From positions 1-64,000 of the forward strand of contig NZ_JARGYC010000015.1 of the NCBI RefSeq assembly GCF_029168335.1: a DNA stretch of 64,000 bases, written 5' to 3'. The number at the start of each line of letters is the position of its first letter. Position 1 is the first letter of the stretch. The translations under genes and the position numbers were made by a program. The notes under the pieces were generated by a model. That model did no database searches. It saw nothing but the letters and a program-made list of their open reading frames with translations, and was not told the origin of the DNA. Origin of the DNA: Psychromarinibacter sediminicola (lineage in GTDB: Bacteria > Pseudomonadota > Alphaproteobacteria > Rhodobacterales > Rhodobacteraceae). Shown here piece by piece: positions 63,965-64,000 of the stretch.

Positions 63965-64000
63965 TCCTCTTCCTTCGTCCTTCCCTTTCGAGCGTGGCGA

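Overview
The window is high-GC alphaproteobacterial DNA, most likely from a member of the Rhodobacteraceae (roseobacter group). This rests on gene content and order, not on a database search: a betICBA-type cluster beside choline uptake genes, a PccR-type regulator next to pccB/pccA/mcm, an SoeABC-like sulfite dehydrogenase, DUF1036 and DUF6497 proteins, a FnrL-like box, and dispersed gene-end repeats. I see no rRNA, tRNA, CRISPR array, phage module or intact insertion sequence. 58 features are protein genes or a gene remnant.

Layout. 1-4000: an M20 deacetylase (ArgE-like), an ectoine hydrolase (DoeA), truA and an orphan Flp-type pilin. 4146-6969: two adjacent secreted DUF1036 proteins, one with three tandem copies and an acidic repeat tail. 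7252-16539: choline/choline-sulfate uptake and conversion to glycine betaine (choV, choW, choX, betI, betC, betB, betA), with a Tat-exported metallo-beta-lactamase-fold protein between choX and choWV in the opposite orientation. 16551-30719: a DUF465 gene behind a FNR-type box, then the propionyl-CoA/methylmalonyl-CoA locus (pccR, an MFS exporter, pccB, six small genes, pccA, a GT-C-like membrane protein, a DUF4174 protein, mcm). 30859-33701: VOC, MAPEG, VOC, GNAT and TerB-DnaJ genes. 33834-39324: soeABC and a divergent LysR regulator. 39812-43042: a second betaine/choline-type ABC transporter (proVWX order). 43604-51717: an AbrB-type membrane protein, a CoxD-like AAA ATPase with a CoxE-like VWA protein, an OmpA-family protein with a Glu/Ala-rich segment, then an XdhC/CoxF-like protein and a molybdopterin-binding protein. 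51742-58329: carA, a GatB/YqeY protein, an AlkD-like repair protein, glmS, glmU and a phosphoglycolate phosphatase. 58882-63964: katG with divergent oxyR, then the end of a leucine-degradation (liu) operon.

How the genes fit together. Two ABC systems import quaternary amines or betaines; BetC, BetA and BetB convert choline-O-sulfate and choline to glycine betaine, and DoeA opens ectoine, so osmolyte uptake and catabolism is a main theme. Branched-chain and odd-chain acyl catabolism (liuC, liuE, pccAB, mcm) is the second. Sulfite released by BetC-type desulfation (as sulfate) or from sulfonates is handled elsewhere or by SoeABC. CoxD/E/F-like maturation proteins imply a molybdenum hydroxylase encoded outside the window.

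Structural themes. Two short dispersed repeats sit just after stop codons with a fixed polarity relative to the upstream gene: a CTTCTT...AAATACGC motif (six copies) and a 57-bp element (three copies, all exactly 57 bp). Three perfect stem-loops stand in tandem after the MAPEG gene. Candidate regulatory sites include a BetI palindrome, PccR/RamB-like TTTGCAAA sites, a FNR-type box centred 41.5 bp from a predicted start site, and a promoter that predicts a leaderless mRNA.
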